A stretch of DNA of 62,785 nt, from assembly GCA_022825925.1 (NCBI GenBank), contig JAJDVW010000014.1:1-62785 (forward strand). The letters run 5' to 3'. The notes under the pieces were generated by a model that saw nothing but the letters and a program-made list of their open reading frames with translations, ran no database searches and was not told the origin of the DNA. The DNA comes from Pseudomonadales bacterium (GTDB taxonomy: Bacteria > Pseudomonadota > Gammaproteobacteria > Pseudomonadales > Azotimanducaceae). This document shows, one piece after another, positions 26,394-34,604 of the stretch (the first letter of the stretch is position 1; each line of letters starts with the position of its first letter). A program made the translations under genes and the position numbers.

Positions 26394-27620
26394 TTGGTGA
26401 ACGTCGTGAACGAACACAAGCGATCGGGCATCAGCCGCCGGCGGCTGATGCAGGGCGTCGGGGTCGGCGGACTGGCCACGCTGGCCCCTCCGTGGCTGCA
26501 CGCGGCAAGGACGGCCACCGGGGGCGACGACCGGGTGCTCGTCGTCTTCGAGCTGTCCGGCGGCAACGACGGCCTGAACACGGTCGTCCCGCATGGAGAC
26601 GACGCCTACTACCGCCATCGGCCGACCATCGGCATTCGTTCCGGTGACCTCCTGCGACTCGACGATCACTACGGTTTCAACCCGGGCATGCTCGGCCTCC
26701 AGCGGCTGTGGGGCACCGGGGACCTGGCGATCGTCCATGGCTGCGGTTACGACAACCCGTCCTACTCGCACTTCACGTCGATGGCCTACTGGCACACGGG
26801 GGTCCCGAACGGGGGCGACGAGTTCGGCTGGGTCGGGCGCCTGGCGGATGCGCTCGACCCGGGCGGTTCCCCGAACTTCCTGATCAACGTCGCCTCGTCG
26901 CAGTCGCTCGCCGTGAAGAGCCGGCTGCATGCGCCCGTCGTGTTCGACGATCCGGAGCGCTTTCGGCGCAAGGCGTTCGCCTCGACGCGCGCGGCGATCG
27001 AGGGATTGCCGGAGCCGGGGGACGGCGGCAACGCGACGCGCGCCTACCTGCGCGACGTCGCGCGGAGCGCGCGCGAAGGGGCGCGGCTCGTGCGCGCGGC
27101 CTGGTCGAGCTACAGCTCGCCGGTGGACTACGGCATCGCCCCGGTCGACCTGCCGAAGGTCGCGGCCTGCATCGACGGCGGGCTGCCGGCGCGGCTCTAC
27201 TACGTCTCCTTCCGCAACAACTCGTTCGACACGCACGTCCAGCAACCGGCCCTGCACCAGCGGCTGCTCTCGTACGCCTGCGACGCGATCCACGGCTTCA
27301 TCCGGGACATGGAACGCCTCGGCCACGGCGACCGGGTGGCGGTGATGGTGTTCTCGGAGTTCGGCCGGCGGGTGCCGGAGAACTCGAACCTCGGCACCGA
27401 CCACGGCGCCGCGAACCTGATGTTCCTCGCCGGCAAGCCCGTGCGGGGCGGACACTACGGCGAACCCCCGAGCCTCACCGACCTCGAGGAGGGCGACAAC
27501 CTCCGCGCCACGGTGGATTTCCGCCGCGTCTACGCCACGGCGATCGACGGCTGGCTCGGCAAGGGTCACGCGTCCGCGGTGTTGAAGGGCGACTTCGCAC
27601 CGCTGCCGATCTTCGGCTAG
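26394..27620 (+). CDS. Tat-exported DUF1501 family protein
   Basis: The protein is about 408 residues with an N-terminal twin-arginine signal (ISRRRLMQGVGVGG) followed by a short hydrophobic stretch, so it is folded before export. DUF1501 belongs to the alkaline-phosphatase/sulfatase-like superfamily: LVVFELSGGNDGLNTVVP at the start of the domain, SYSHFTSMAYWHTG, NNSFDTHVQQ, and VFSEFGRRVPENSN with TDHGAANLMFLAG, which are the likely metal-ligand regions. The start is uncertain among TTG 26394, GTG 26397 and GTG 26406. It forms the usual pair with the DUF1800 gene three bases upstream. Function unknown. Confidence 0.9.
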   Translation: MVNVVNEHKRSGISRRRLMQGVGVGGLATLAPPWLHAARTATGGDDRVLVVFELSGGNDGLNTVVPHGDDAYYRHRPTIGIRSGDLLRLDDHYGFNPGMLGLQRLWGTGDLAIVHGCGYDNPSYSHFTSMAYWHTGVPNGGDEFGWVGRLADALDPGGSPNFLINVASSQSLAVKSRLHAPVVFDDPERFRRKAFASTRAAIEGLPEPGDGGNATRAYLRDVARSAREGARLVRAAWSSYSSPVDYGIAPVDLPKVAACIDGGLPARLYYVSFRNNSFDTHVQQPALHQRLLSYACDAIHGFIRDMERLGHGDRVAVMVFSEFGRRVPENSNLGTDHGAANLMFLAGKPVRGGHYGEPPSLTDLEEGDNLRATVDFRRVYATAIDGWLGKGHASAVLKGDFAPLPIFG

Positions 27621-27649
27621 ACCCACGCGACCGCAGGAGACCACCTGTC

Positions 27650-28075
27650 ATGAGCGACGCACGTCTTTCGTTCGACCACGTCCACATCATCAGCGAGGAC
27701 CCGCACGCGGCCGCGCGCTGGTACGAGGAGATGCTCGGCGGAACGATCAAGGGGGATTACGTCCTGCGCGAAGCGGCGCAGATCAACGTTATCGTCGGGG
27801 GCGTCTCGGTCCTGATCCGGGGACGGCGGCCGGGCGAGGAGCCCGGCGAGCCGCGGGCCATGCGTCACTTCGACGACTACTCGAGCCATGACGAATGGGG
27901 TACCGATCACTTCGGCTTCCGCTTCCAGGGAGACCTCGCCGCGTTCTGCGAGGAGCTCAGGGCCAAGGGGGCGACCTTCTCGGTGGAACCCTGGGAGTTC
28001 GGGCCGGGGGCGCTGATCTGCTACCTTGCGGCGCCGGACGGCGTGAGCATCGAGCTGGTGCAGGTGAGACAGTAG
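27650..28075 (+). CDS. VOC (glyoxalase/bleomycin-resistance) family protein
   Basis: Small metalloprotein of 141 residues with two beta-alpha-beta-beta-beta modules; ATG at 27650 with AGGAGA upstream. Probable metal ligands: His in FDHVHIIS, His in GTDHFGFRF and Glu in GVSIELVQV at the C-terminus. It may be a lyase, isomerase or dioxygenase; the subtype cannot be told. It closes the plus-strand run. The sequence right after it drops in GC content and begins a region of broken genes. Confidence 0.88.
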   Translation: MSDARLSFDHVHIISEDPHAAARWYEEMLGGTIKGDYVLREAAQINVIVGGVSVLIRGRRPGEEPGEPRAMRHFDDYSSHDEWGTDHFGFRFQGDLAAFCEELRAKGATFSVEPWEFGPGALICYLAAPDGVSIELVQVRQ

Positions 28076-28138
28076 GCGGCAGGACGCCCCCACGTCAGCC
28101 ATTTGGGGGCCGCTCAAGCGCTCGACAAGGCAACGCGC

Positions 28139-29318
28139 GACCGATCTGCGAGTTTACGAATCCCGAGGACATCGTCGCACTCCCGGGGGGGCAAGCCATC
28201 CTGCTTGGAGAATATGGCGGTTCATCGGAAGTTCCGGGCAGGCTTGTGGTCTTCGAACTCGAGAGCGAGAAGCAACACACCGTGTTTCGCGGTGGCCAAG
28301 GCAACGGTGCTGCCGAGCCAGGCTGGGGGGATCCGAATTGTGCGGCACCGCCCGGGAAGGCGTTCAACGCGCATGGGATTGACCTCCTTCGCCGGGACGA
28401 TGGGCGTTTGCAGCTCCTGGTTTTCGGAAGATTGGGGGGACCGATGGCGCAATGCCCAACGGGATCGTCACATCACCCGATGGCCGCTTTATCTACATGA
28501 ACGCGACCGCCGAGCACAGCGTACGGAAGGTCGAAGTCGCGAGCGGTCGTGAACTTGGCCGCGCGACGGTCGACTCACCCGACAACGCCCGCTGGGCCCC
28601 CGATGGTCGCATCCTCATCGCATCTCTCTCCAGAGATCTCACCGCGGAAGACTTCGCGGCCTGCGTGAGTATCGAACAGGCAGCATGTGGTATTCCGTTC
28701 AAGATTGTCGCGCTCGATCCCCACTCGATGACGATCGTCGAAACCTTGTACGCGAACGAAGGTACGCCTATGGGAGCCGGAACGGTTGGTCTGCGCGTTG
28801 GCGACGAGCTCTTTATCGGCTCGTTCCACGGCGACCGGATCCTGCGCGTGAATCTGGCGACAACAAACGTCGAAGCAAAACTGGCCGAGTTGCTGGCGAT
28901 CTACGGCGACTCGACAGTTTGGCCAACAGAAGAACAATGGCGCAGTATTCTGCTATACCCCAACAGGCAGCCCATCGTGACCACGAGCTTTCTGCAACTG
29001 CCTACTGGCGAAGTGCAGGATGAGAAGTTGGGTTTTCGTGGCAGCGTGGCCGAAGCACTGACAAAGTACATTGAAGCCACCACGCCTGTTGTCGAGCGCA
29101 TCGGCGTGAAACCCGCTTATGTGAGTGGCCCGTCACTCACGGTTATCGGTGACGACAGCAATCAGTGGGACCTGGTGGCCGTGACACGGTACCCAAGTGC
29201 AGAGGCTTTTGTCGAGTTGCACCTAGACCCGGCATACGTCGAGAAGTCGGTGCCGTATCGCCGGTTGCATACCAAGCGAGCTATTATGCTGCTGTCGCAG
29301 GAAGCCCCCATGCCGTAA
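28139..29318 (+). pseudogene. Broken SMP-30-like propeller joined to a DUF1330-like domain
   Basis: One frame from about 28139 encodes the start of an SMP-30/gluconolactonase-like propeller (NPEDIVALPGGQAILLGEYGG, FNAHGIDLLRRDDGRLQLLVF) with no start codon or signal peptide. At about 28425-28450 the propeller continues in another frame (MPNGIVTSPDGRFIYMN, NARWAPDGRILIASLSRD); the join also seems to lack 30 or so residues. After the propeller fragment the same frame enters a DUF1330-like domain (YPSAEAFVELHLDPAYVE) that starts near WPTEEQWRSIL, normally the beginning of a separate protein. So the locus combines 5' truncation, an internal break and a fusion. The longest intact frame is 28452-29318 (288 codons) and might still be translated. 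GC is visibly lower than in the flanks. Confidence 0.65.
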
Positions 29319-29334
29319 CGGCTTGTCAAGCAGG

Positions 29335-29415
29335 CTATCCGTACCGGCTTGCCCTTGCCTGCTTGTCCAGCGATTCGCGCACCGCCACAAGTTCATCGTT
29401 GGATAGCTGATCCAT
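29335..29415 (-). CDS. Possible 26-residue ORF after the PanE-like gene
   Basis: An ATG at 29415, nine bases after the stop of the PanE-like gene, opens a 26-codon frame ending at a TAG at 29335. The peptide is hydrophilic, begins MDQLSNDELVAVRESLDKQ and looks like an amphipathic helix. It may be the N-terminus of a lost longer protein. No ribosome-binding site stands out. Confidence 0.25.
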   Translation of the reverse strand: MDQLSNDELVAVRESLDKQARASRYG

Positions 29416-29424
29416 CGGTGGCTC

Positions 29425-30447
29425 TCACGGGTTGACCTCATCCAGACGCTCTATCAAACGGCGCAACATCGGTAGCTTCTTCCCCCGCCCTTCTTCTCGA
29501 GACAGGATGTCACGGGATATGCCCATGTCTTGCGCCACGACCTTTCGACCATGGTGGAACTTGTTGAATGCATGGAAGTCCAACGGCAACGCAGCCCTGG
29601 ACGTGCCCTCCCACACTCTTTTGGGCAAGTTCAATGGACCCCCGAGAGCCGCGACCACCTTGCCCAGGAAACCGTATTGCGGCAGAGCGACGATCTCCAT
29701 GGTGGCCTTCTCCGCGAGTCGCCAGGTCTCGGTCTTGTACATGTCTTCAGGTTCCGGCCAGCCTTCGATAACAAATGCAACGAACGATGGGGAGAGGAAG
29801 TATGACATGCAGTCGAGAACGCGCAGATTGGGCATGACCGAGCAGGTGGAAACGCCGGAGCGACCATACACCTCGGCAAGCTCCTGTCCGAGCGCGCGAT
29901 TGGTGCGCGTCAACATCAGCCCTGCTCTCCCTTTGCCCAGATGCGTGTACGCAAACACACAGCCCGCCAATCCTTCCTGATCAACACTCTCGTCGAAACG
30001 CTGGTCCGGTAGCGGGACGTTATGACTTAGCAGGGAGAAGCTGCCGAAAAGACAGCGATCGACTGGAAGCCCCGTGTGTTCGACAACAAAACTCTCTATG
30101 CCCTCCGCGGCGCCCAGACACACCAGCACCGGGTTGCTTGTTCGCACGGCATTGCCCAAGTCACCAAGCAAGGCCACACCCTCGTCAGAGTGCATGGAGG
30201 AGCCGTCGAGAGTCGTGAGCACGTAATCGAACTTCTTCGCGGCAACCTCTTCCATGTCGCAAACGGTGGCGTAGTCATCGAACAACTTGACCTCGTTGTC
30301 GTCATAACAATACAGACGCTTGGGTTTCCTGGCCATCTCCTCCAAGCGGCTGGATCGGACGAAGAAGGTGACGTCGACTCCAGACAGGGCGAGATGGTAG
30401 CCCGTGACCAAGCCACCTGCGCCTGCCCCGACAATCAGTACATTCAC
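29425..30447 (-). CDS. Ketopantoate reductase (ApbA/PanE)-like NAD(P)-binding protein
   Basis: The protein has 340 residues from a GTG at 30447 (a TTG at 30456 is possible). The N-terminal Rossmann domain carries VLIVGAGAGGLVTGYHLALSG, with the GxGxxG dinucleotide motif, followed by VDVTFFVRSSR, as in 2-dehydropantoate 2-reductases. Further marks are FDYVLTTLDG and NPVLVCLGAAEGIE. The C-terminal all-helical domain is longer than in PanE (about 300 residues) and I cannot locate the catalytic Lys/Asn/Glu set with certainty, so pantothenate synthesis should not be assumed. It lies 40 bases downstream of the deacylase on the same strand, in a lower-GC segment. Likely cytoplasmic. Confidence 0.72.
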   Translation of the reverse strand: MNVLIVGAGAGGLVTGYHLALSGVDVTFFVRSSRLEEMARKPKRLYCYDDNEVKLFDDYATVCDMEEVAAKKFDYVLTTLDGSSMHSDEGVALLGDLGNAVRTSNPVLVCLGAAEGIESFVVEHTGLPVDRCLFGSFSLLSHNVPLPDQRFDESVDQEGLAGCVFAYTHLGKGRAGLMLTRTNRALGQELAEVYGRSGVSTCSVMPNLRVLDCMSYFLSPSFVAFVIEGWPEPEDMYKTETWRLAEKATMEIVALPQYGFLGKVVAALGGPLNLPKRVWEGTSRAALPLDFHAFNKFHHGRKVVAQDMGISRDILSREEGRGKKLPMLRRLIERLDEVNP

Positions 30448-30487
30448 CTTTGGCAAACGCGCCGGTGGGCTGCCTACGCGGCCACCA

Positions 30488-32233
30488 TCAGGCTGCCTTG
30501 CGCAGGAACGCGTCGATCGCGGGTCCCTGATTCGAGACGAGTCGGCCGGGCAGCGCTTTCGTGCAGGCATCGGCGTGGAAGATCGTCTCGCCGTTGACGA
30601 TGACCCAGTCGATTCCCTGGGCCGGTACGACGCGTCGCCAGTCCCCGTTCGGAAGGTCGTTCCGAATGGCGTAGCTGTTGCGCTCGTAGCCGATCGAGTC
30701 GTAGTCGTAGACGTATAGATCGGCGGCGTTGCCCTCGATGAGGGTTCCGCGCCGGTCGAGTCCGACGATCCGGGCGGGGAGCTGACTCATCCGGAAATGC
30801 ACCTCCTCAAGGGAGAAGAGCCCTTCCTCTCGCACCAGCCACGAGATCATCTCGGTCGAATAATGTCCTCCGGCGAAGAACTTGACGTGGGCGCCGCCGT
30901 CCGAGGTGCCGGGCAGGATCCGCTTGTGGCGAAGGATCTCGGCGTTCTTTGCGGGATCCTGGCTGAGGACCTCCGTCGTGCGGAAGTCGGCGTCGAGACC
31001 GGACCGGGAGACGATGTCGAAGAAAAGGTCGGTGACCGCCTGCCCCGTCGCCGCGGCGATCTCGGAGATGAGCTTGCCTTCGAACCGGGCGTAGGCGCTC
31101 GCACCGTGGGTCCGGTGCAGGATGAACGACTCGAGCGGGCCTCCGGAGGCGACCATCGCGGCAGGGTCGTAGCCGGCGCGCATTCGCGCCAGATAGTCGG
31201 AGTCGCTCGCCTTGGCGAGCTTGGCCTCGTCCCCGCCGCAGTTGCTGAACTCGCGGAAGAGCGGAACCGCGTCCCACAGATTCCACTCGCGAACCCGGAA
31301 CTCGTTCCAGATTCGGCAACAGAGGCTCTGGCCATAGATCGGCAGGCCGCGCGCCTCACAACTGTCGAGCCATTCCAGGCGGTCCGTGTGGAAGTCCGGC
31401 AGCATGTCGAAGGGCGCCACGAGGTTGCTGATGATCGGCCGACCGCTTCGGATCGCCAGCTCCTCGGCGACGTCGCGGTTGTCGATGGTGCCCGGACTGT
31501 CGCAGAGAATCTGGATGCAGCCCTCTCCCCGCTCACGAAGGGTTTCGGCGAGCACGAAGGCGTTCTCGGCCGCCATGATGTCCGTCGGCATCGGGGTGCC
31601 GTCAGCGTCGACATGGCCGTTGAACTCGGCGAGATGGGAGAACGCGAAGCCGATCGCGCCGTTGTCCATCGCTTCGTTCAGCATGTCCTTGAGTTGCTGC
31701 CGCTCGGCGGCATTGGCCGGCCGGCTCTTGGCCGCTTCGATGCCCATCACGTAGATCAACATCGGATTCATCGGGATGTAGCTTGCGACGTTGATGCCAA
31801 GCGGCTGTCGCTTCAGGTGCTGGATCCACTCGGGGAAGGTAGTCCAGTCCCAGCCCAGCGCCTGACGCATGGCGAGGTAGGGCACCTGCTCGGTGTTTTC
31901 CATCATGCGCATATAGCGCTCCCGATGATCCGGCGAGCAGGGTGCGAAGCCGAAGCCGCAGTTGCCCACGGCGACGGTCGTGCACCCGTGCCAGCCCGAA
32001 CTGGTGCAGTAGGGGTCCCAGTGCAGCTGGGCGTCGTAGTGGGTGTGGAGATCGATCACCCCCGGGGCGACGATTCGTCCTTCCGCGTCGATCTCGCGGG
32101 TCGCGGTGTAGTCACCGAGGGACCCGATCCTCTCGATGCGGCCGTCCGAGACGCCGATGTCGGCGACGTATCGGGGGAACTGCGTGCCGTCGACGACGGT
32201 TCCGGATTTGAGCACCAGGTCGTAGTGGGGCAT
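30488..32233 (-). CDS. N-acyl-D-amino-acid deacylase / amidohydrolase family 3
   Basis: Metal-dependent amidohydrolase of 581 residues. The ATG at 32233 has CAGGAGA eight bases upstream, and MPHYDLVLKSGTVVDGT is the standard family start. The frame stays open upstream to 32503, but that 90-residue extension has no family match I recognise. Key features: GVIDLHTHYDAQLHWDP with the HxH zinc motif, CTTVAVGNCGFGFAP (family signature), a PGTSDGGAHVKFF segment near the end of the barrel, and the C-terminal WVIVNGETIFHADACT small domain. Related enzymes cleave N-acyl-D-amino acids or dihydroorotate-like rings. A 12-base imperfect inverted repeat lies 38-66 bases upstream of the start and could be an operator. 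It leads a short operon with the PanE-like gene. Confidence 0.9.
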   Translation of the reverse strand: MPHYDLVLKSGTVVDGTQFPRYVADIGVSDGRIERIGSLGDYTATREIDAEGRIVAPGVIDLHTHYDAQLHWDPYCTSSGWHGCTTVAVGNCGFGFAPCSPDHRERYMRMMENTEQVPYLAMRQALGWDWTTFPEWIQHLKRQPLGINVASYIPMNPMLIYVMGIEAAKSRPANAAERQQLKDMLNEAMDNGAIGFAFSHLAEFNGHVDADGTPMPTDIMAAENAFVLAETLRERGEGCIQILCDSPGTIDNRDVAEELAIRSGRPIISNLVAPFDMLPDFHTDRLEWLDSCEARGLPIYGQSLCCRIWNEFRVREWNLWDAVPLFREFSNCGGDEAKLAKASDSDYLARMRAGYDPAAMVASGGPLESFILHRTHGASAYARFEGKLISEIAAATGQAVTDLFFDIVSRSGLDADFRTTEVLSQDPAKNAEILRHKRILPGTSDGGAHVKFFAGGHYSTEMISWLVREEGLFSLEEVHFRMSQLPARIVGLDRRGTLIEGNAADLYVYDYDSIGYERNSYAIRNDLPNGDWRRVVPAQGIDWVIVNGETIFHADACTKALPGRLVSNQGPAIDAFLRKAA

Positions 32234-32588
32234 GCGATCGTCTCCTGGGCGGTTGAGCCGAATGGTATTGCCAAGCACGCGGGAAAACCACGCGCTTGGC
32301 GAAAGGGGTTCTCGGCTCTGCTGCTCCAACACCTCCAGCAGCGCCTCTGCCTTCGCGTCGGTCTCGGCGCAGATCGTGACGCCGCCCCGGCAGGCTTCCC
32401 GGCCCGCCGGCACGTCGTGCTCATGGGCCTCGGCCTCCTTGCGCCACGCCTGCCACGGCAGTTGCCGGAACTCGGTGTTGTTCGGGGCGGCGTGGATCTC
32501 CACGGCCGTCCGGCTCGGGAAGGCACGGCTGTCGCAAGGGCGTCCCCAGTGCGTCCCCTACGGTGCCCGTGCCGCGACGGGCCGTCGG
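32234..32588. other. 355-base gap with operator-like repeat and a CCTACGG element
   Basis: No independent gene is supported. At 32271-32282 and 32288-32299 lie the arms of an imperfect inverted repeat (CCAAGCACGCGG against CCACGCGCTTGG, ten of twelve paired, loop GAAAA), placed as an operator for the deacylase that starts at 32233. Further away, GTCCCCTACGGT at 32553-32564 is identical over 12 bases to the end of the hairpin repeat at 47462-47473. The minus-strand frame of the deacylase is open to 32503 with its own ATG; I treat it as chance or a remnant. Confidence 0.5.
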
Positions 32589-34604
32589 TCAGAACGTCTT
32601 CGGTCCACCCTCGGCGGGGTCGAAATCGGGCAGGTCTCCGCGTCCGTCCCGGGGCCCCGTCCAGCGGGACCGCGCATCCGGCGCCGCCGGCTCCGTGTCC
32701 ACCCCGCGCAGTTCGGCGGCCACGGCGCTGTCCTGGAACTGGAGTTCGTGCAGCGTGTAGTAGATGCCGCGCCGCGCGATCAGTTCCTCGTGGGTGCCGT
32801 GCTCCCGCACCCGGCCGCGGTGCAGCACCAGGACGCGGTCGCACTCCTGGATGGTCTGCAGCCGGTGCGCGATGACGATGGACGTGCGCCCCTCCGTGAT
32901 GCGGTGCAGGGCCTCCTGGATCGCGAGTTCCGACCCCGTGTCGATGCTCGAGGTCGCCTCGTCGAGCACCAGGATCTCCGGGTCCGCCGCGAGCACCCGC
33001 GCGAACGCGAGGAGCTGCTGCTGGCCCTGGGACAGGTTGTGGCCGCGCTCCGCCAGCTCCGTGTCGTAGCCATCGGCGAGCTGGCGGATGAACGGGTCCG
33101 CGTTGGCCGCCCGCGCCGCCCACTGCGCGCGCTCCCGCGTGATCGCCGGGTTGCTGAGGGCGATGTTGTCGAGGACCGTTCCCGAGAACACGTGGAAGTC
33201 CTGCAGCACCACGCCGATCCGCTGGCGCAGGTCCCGGGTGGCGATGGCGTTCACGTCGGTGCCGTCGAGGAAGATCATCCCGTCCGCGAAGTCGTAGAAC
33301 CGGGCGAGGAGCCGGATCACGGTGCTCTTCCCGGAGCCCGTGGGGCCGACGATGGCCAGCTTCTCGCCGGGCGCGATGCGGAAGGACACGTCCTTCAGCA
33401 CGTCCTCGCCCCCCGCGTAGCCGAAGTGCGCGTTGCGGAACTCGATCTCGCCGCGCAGCCGCTCGGGCAACCGCGCCGGCGCGCGCGGCTCGTGAATCCG
33501 CTCGTCCCAGTCGAGGGCCTGGAAGATCCGCTCTCCCGACGCCATGGAGCGGAACAGCGTGTTGAACTGCTGCCCCACCGCGACCACCGGGTTGATCATC
33601 ATGTTGATGTACTGGGTGAAGAGGATGATCGCCCCGAGCGAGATCTCCTCCCGCACGACTTCGCCGCCGCCGTACCAGATCACGACGGCGGTCGCGATGC
33701 TCGCGAGGCTCGTGTTGAAGGTCTCGAAGACGACCTCGTGGTCGATGGCCCGGAACTCCTGGCGCCGGTTCTCCTGGTTGCGCCGCCGGTACTCCTCGGC
33801 GTTGCGCGCCTCGCGGCCGGAGAGCTGGACGACCTCGATGCCCATGAGGTCTTCCTGCATGTACTGGTTCAGCCCCGAGACCGAGTCGCGCACGAGCCGG
33901 AAGATCTCGCGCATCGCCATGCGGAAGACGTAGGTCGCCACCGCGGCCACCGGGATGACCAGCAGGAGCAGGCCCGTCACCTCGGTGCTGATGTGGAACA
34001 TGAGGAACAGGGCGAGGAAGAAGGGCACGAACTCCCCCGCGAGCATGCCGAACCCGAGCAGCAGGTCGAACAGGTTCTCCACGTCGTTCGTGACGCGGGT
34101 CATGACCCGGCCGACCGCGACCCGGTCGTAGAAGGAGGCCGGCTTGCGCTCGAGCGCGGCGAACAGGTCGAGGCGCAGGTCTCGGAGCGCCTTGAGCGCG
34201 CTGCTCGCGAGCGTCAGCCGGTGCGCGAACATGAGGAGCGCCTGCGCCAGCACGAGCACGATGAAGAGCACCACGGCAGCCGTCAGCGGCTCGACGGACA
34301 GGGCCGACGCCACCCCCTGCGTCGCGTCCACCAGGCCGTAGTCCGGCATGTCCGCGGACGCGGCGCTCGGCAGCAGGATGGTGTCCACGACGACGCGCCC
34401 CTGGATGACCGGCAGCAGCACGCTCATGGCGGCCGCGCCCACCACCAGCAGAACGCTCGCGAGCAGCGTGACCCGGTAGGGCTTCATCCAGCCCAGCAGC
34501 CGCGCGAACAGGCGCACGTTCAGCGCCTGGTGCGTCAGCTCCGCGTCGAACGCCGAGTAGTCGCGGGGCGGCGCGTCCGGCCGCGCTGCAGTCGCTTCGC
34601 TCAT
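32589..34604 (-). CDS. Heterodimeric ABC exporter half with the catalytic ATP site (MdlB/TM288-like)
   Basis: ABC half-transporter of 671 residues. Six transmembrane helices lie in residues about 40-350 and the nucleotide-binding domain in about 380-620. It has Walker A GPTGSGKST, Q-loop VVLQDFHVF, signature LSQGQQQ (deviant), Walker B ILVLDEATSS with the catalytic Glu, and the H-loop IAHRL. The partner gene overlaps by four bases (ATGA) and has the reverse pattern. As in TM287/TM288-type exporters, this subunit gives the full Walker B and a weak signature motif, so one ATP site is catalytic and one degenerate. The C-terminal 60 residues after the H-loop are a proline-rich tail. Substrate not identifiable (lipid, drug or peptide). 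Confidence 0.92.
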   Translation of the reverse strand: MSEATAARPDAPPRDYSAFDAELTHQALNVRLFARLLGWMKPYRVTLLASVLLVVGAAAMSVLLPVIQGRVVVDTILLPSAASADMPDYGLVDATQGVASALSVEPLTAAVVLFIVLVLAQALLMFAHRLTLASSALKALRDLRLDLFAALERKPASFYDRVAVGRVMTRVTNDVENLFDLLLGFGMLAGEFVPFFLALFLMFHISTEVTGLLLLVIPVAAVATYVFRMAMREIFRLVRDSVSGLNQYMQEDLMGIEVVQLSGREARNAEEYRRRNQENRRQEFRAIDHEVVFETFNTSLASIATAVVIWYGGGEVVREEISLGAIILFTQYINMMINPVVAVGQQFNTLFRSMASGERIFQALDWDERIHEPRAPARLPERLRGEIEFRNAHFGYAGGEDVLKDVSFRIAPGEKLAIVGPTGSGKSTVIRLLARFYDFADGMIFLDGTDVNAIATRDLRQRIGVVLQDFHVFSGTVLDNIALSNPAITRERAQWAARAANADPFIRQLADGYDTELAERGHNLSQGQQQLLAFARVLAADPEILVLDEATSSIDTGSELAIQEALHRITEGRTSIVIAHRLQTIQECDRVLVLHRGRVREHGTHEELIARRGIYYTLHELQFQDSAVAAELRGVDTEPAAPDARSRWTGPRDGRGDLPDFDPAEGGPKTF

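Noticed and set aside
32234..32503. A 90-residue in-frame N-terminal extension of the deacylase
   Set aside because: A strong ribosome-binding site and the family-typical start lie at 32233; the extension matches nothing I recognise.
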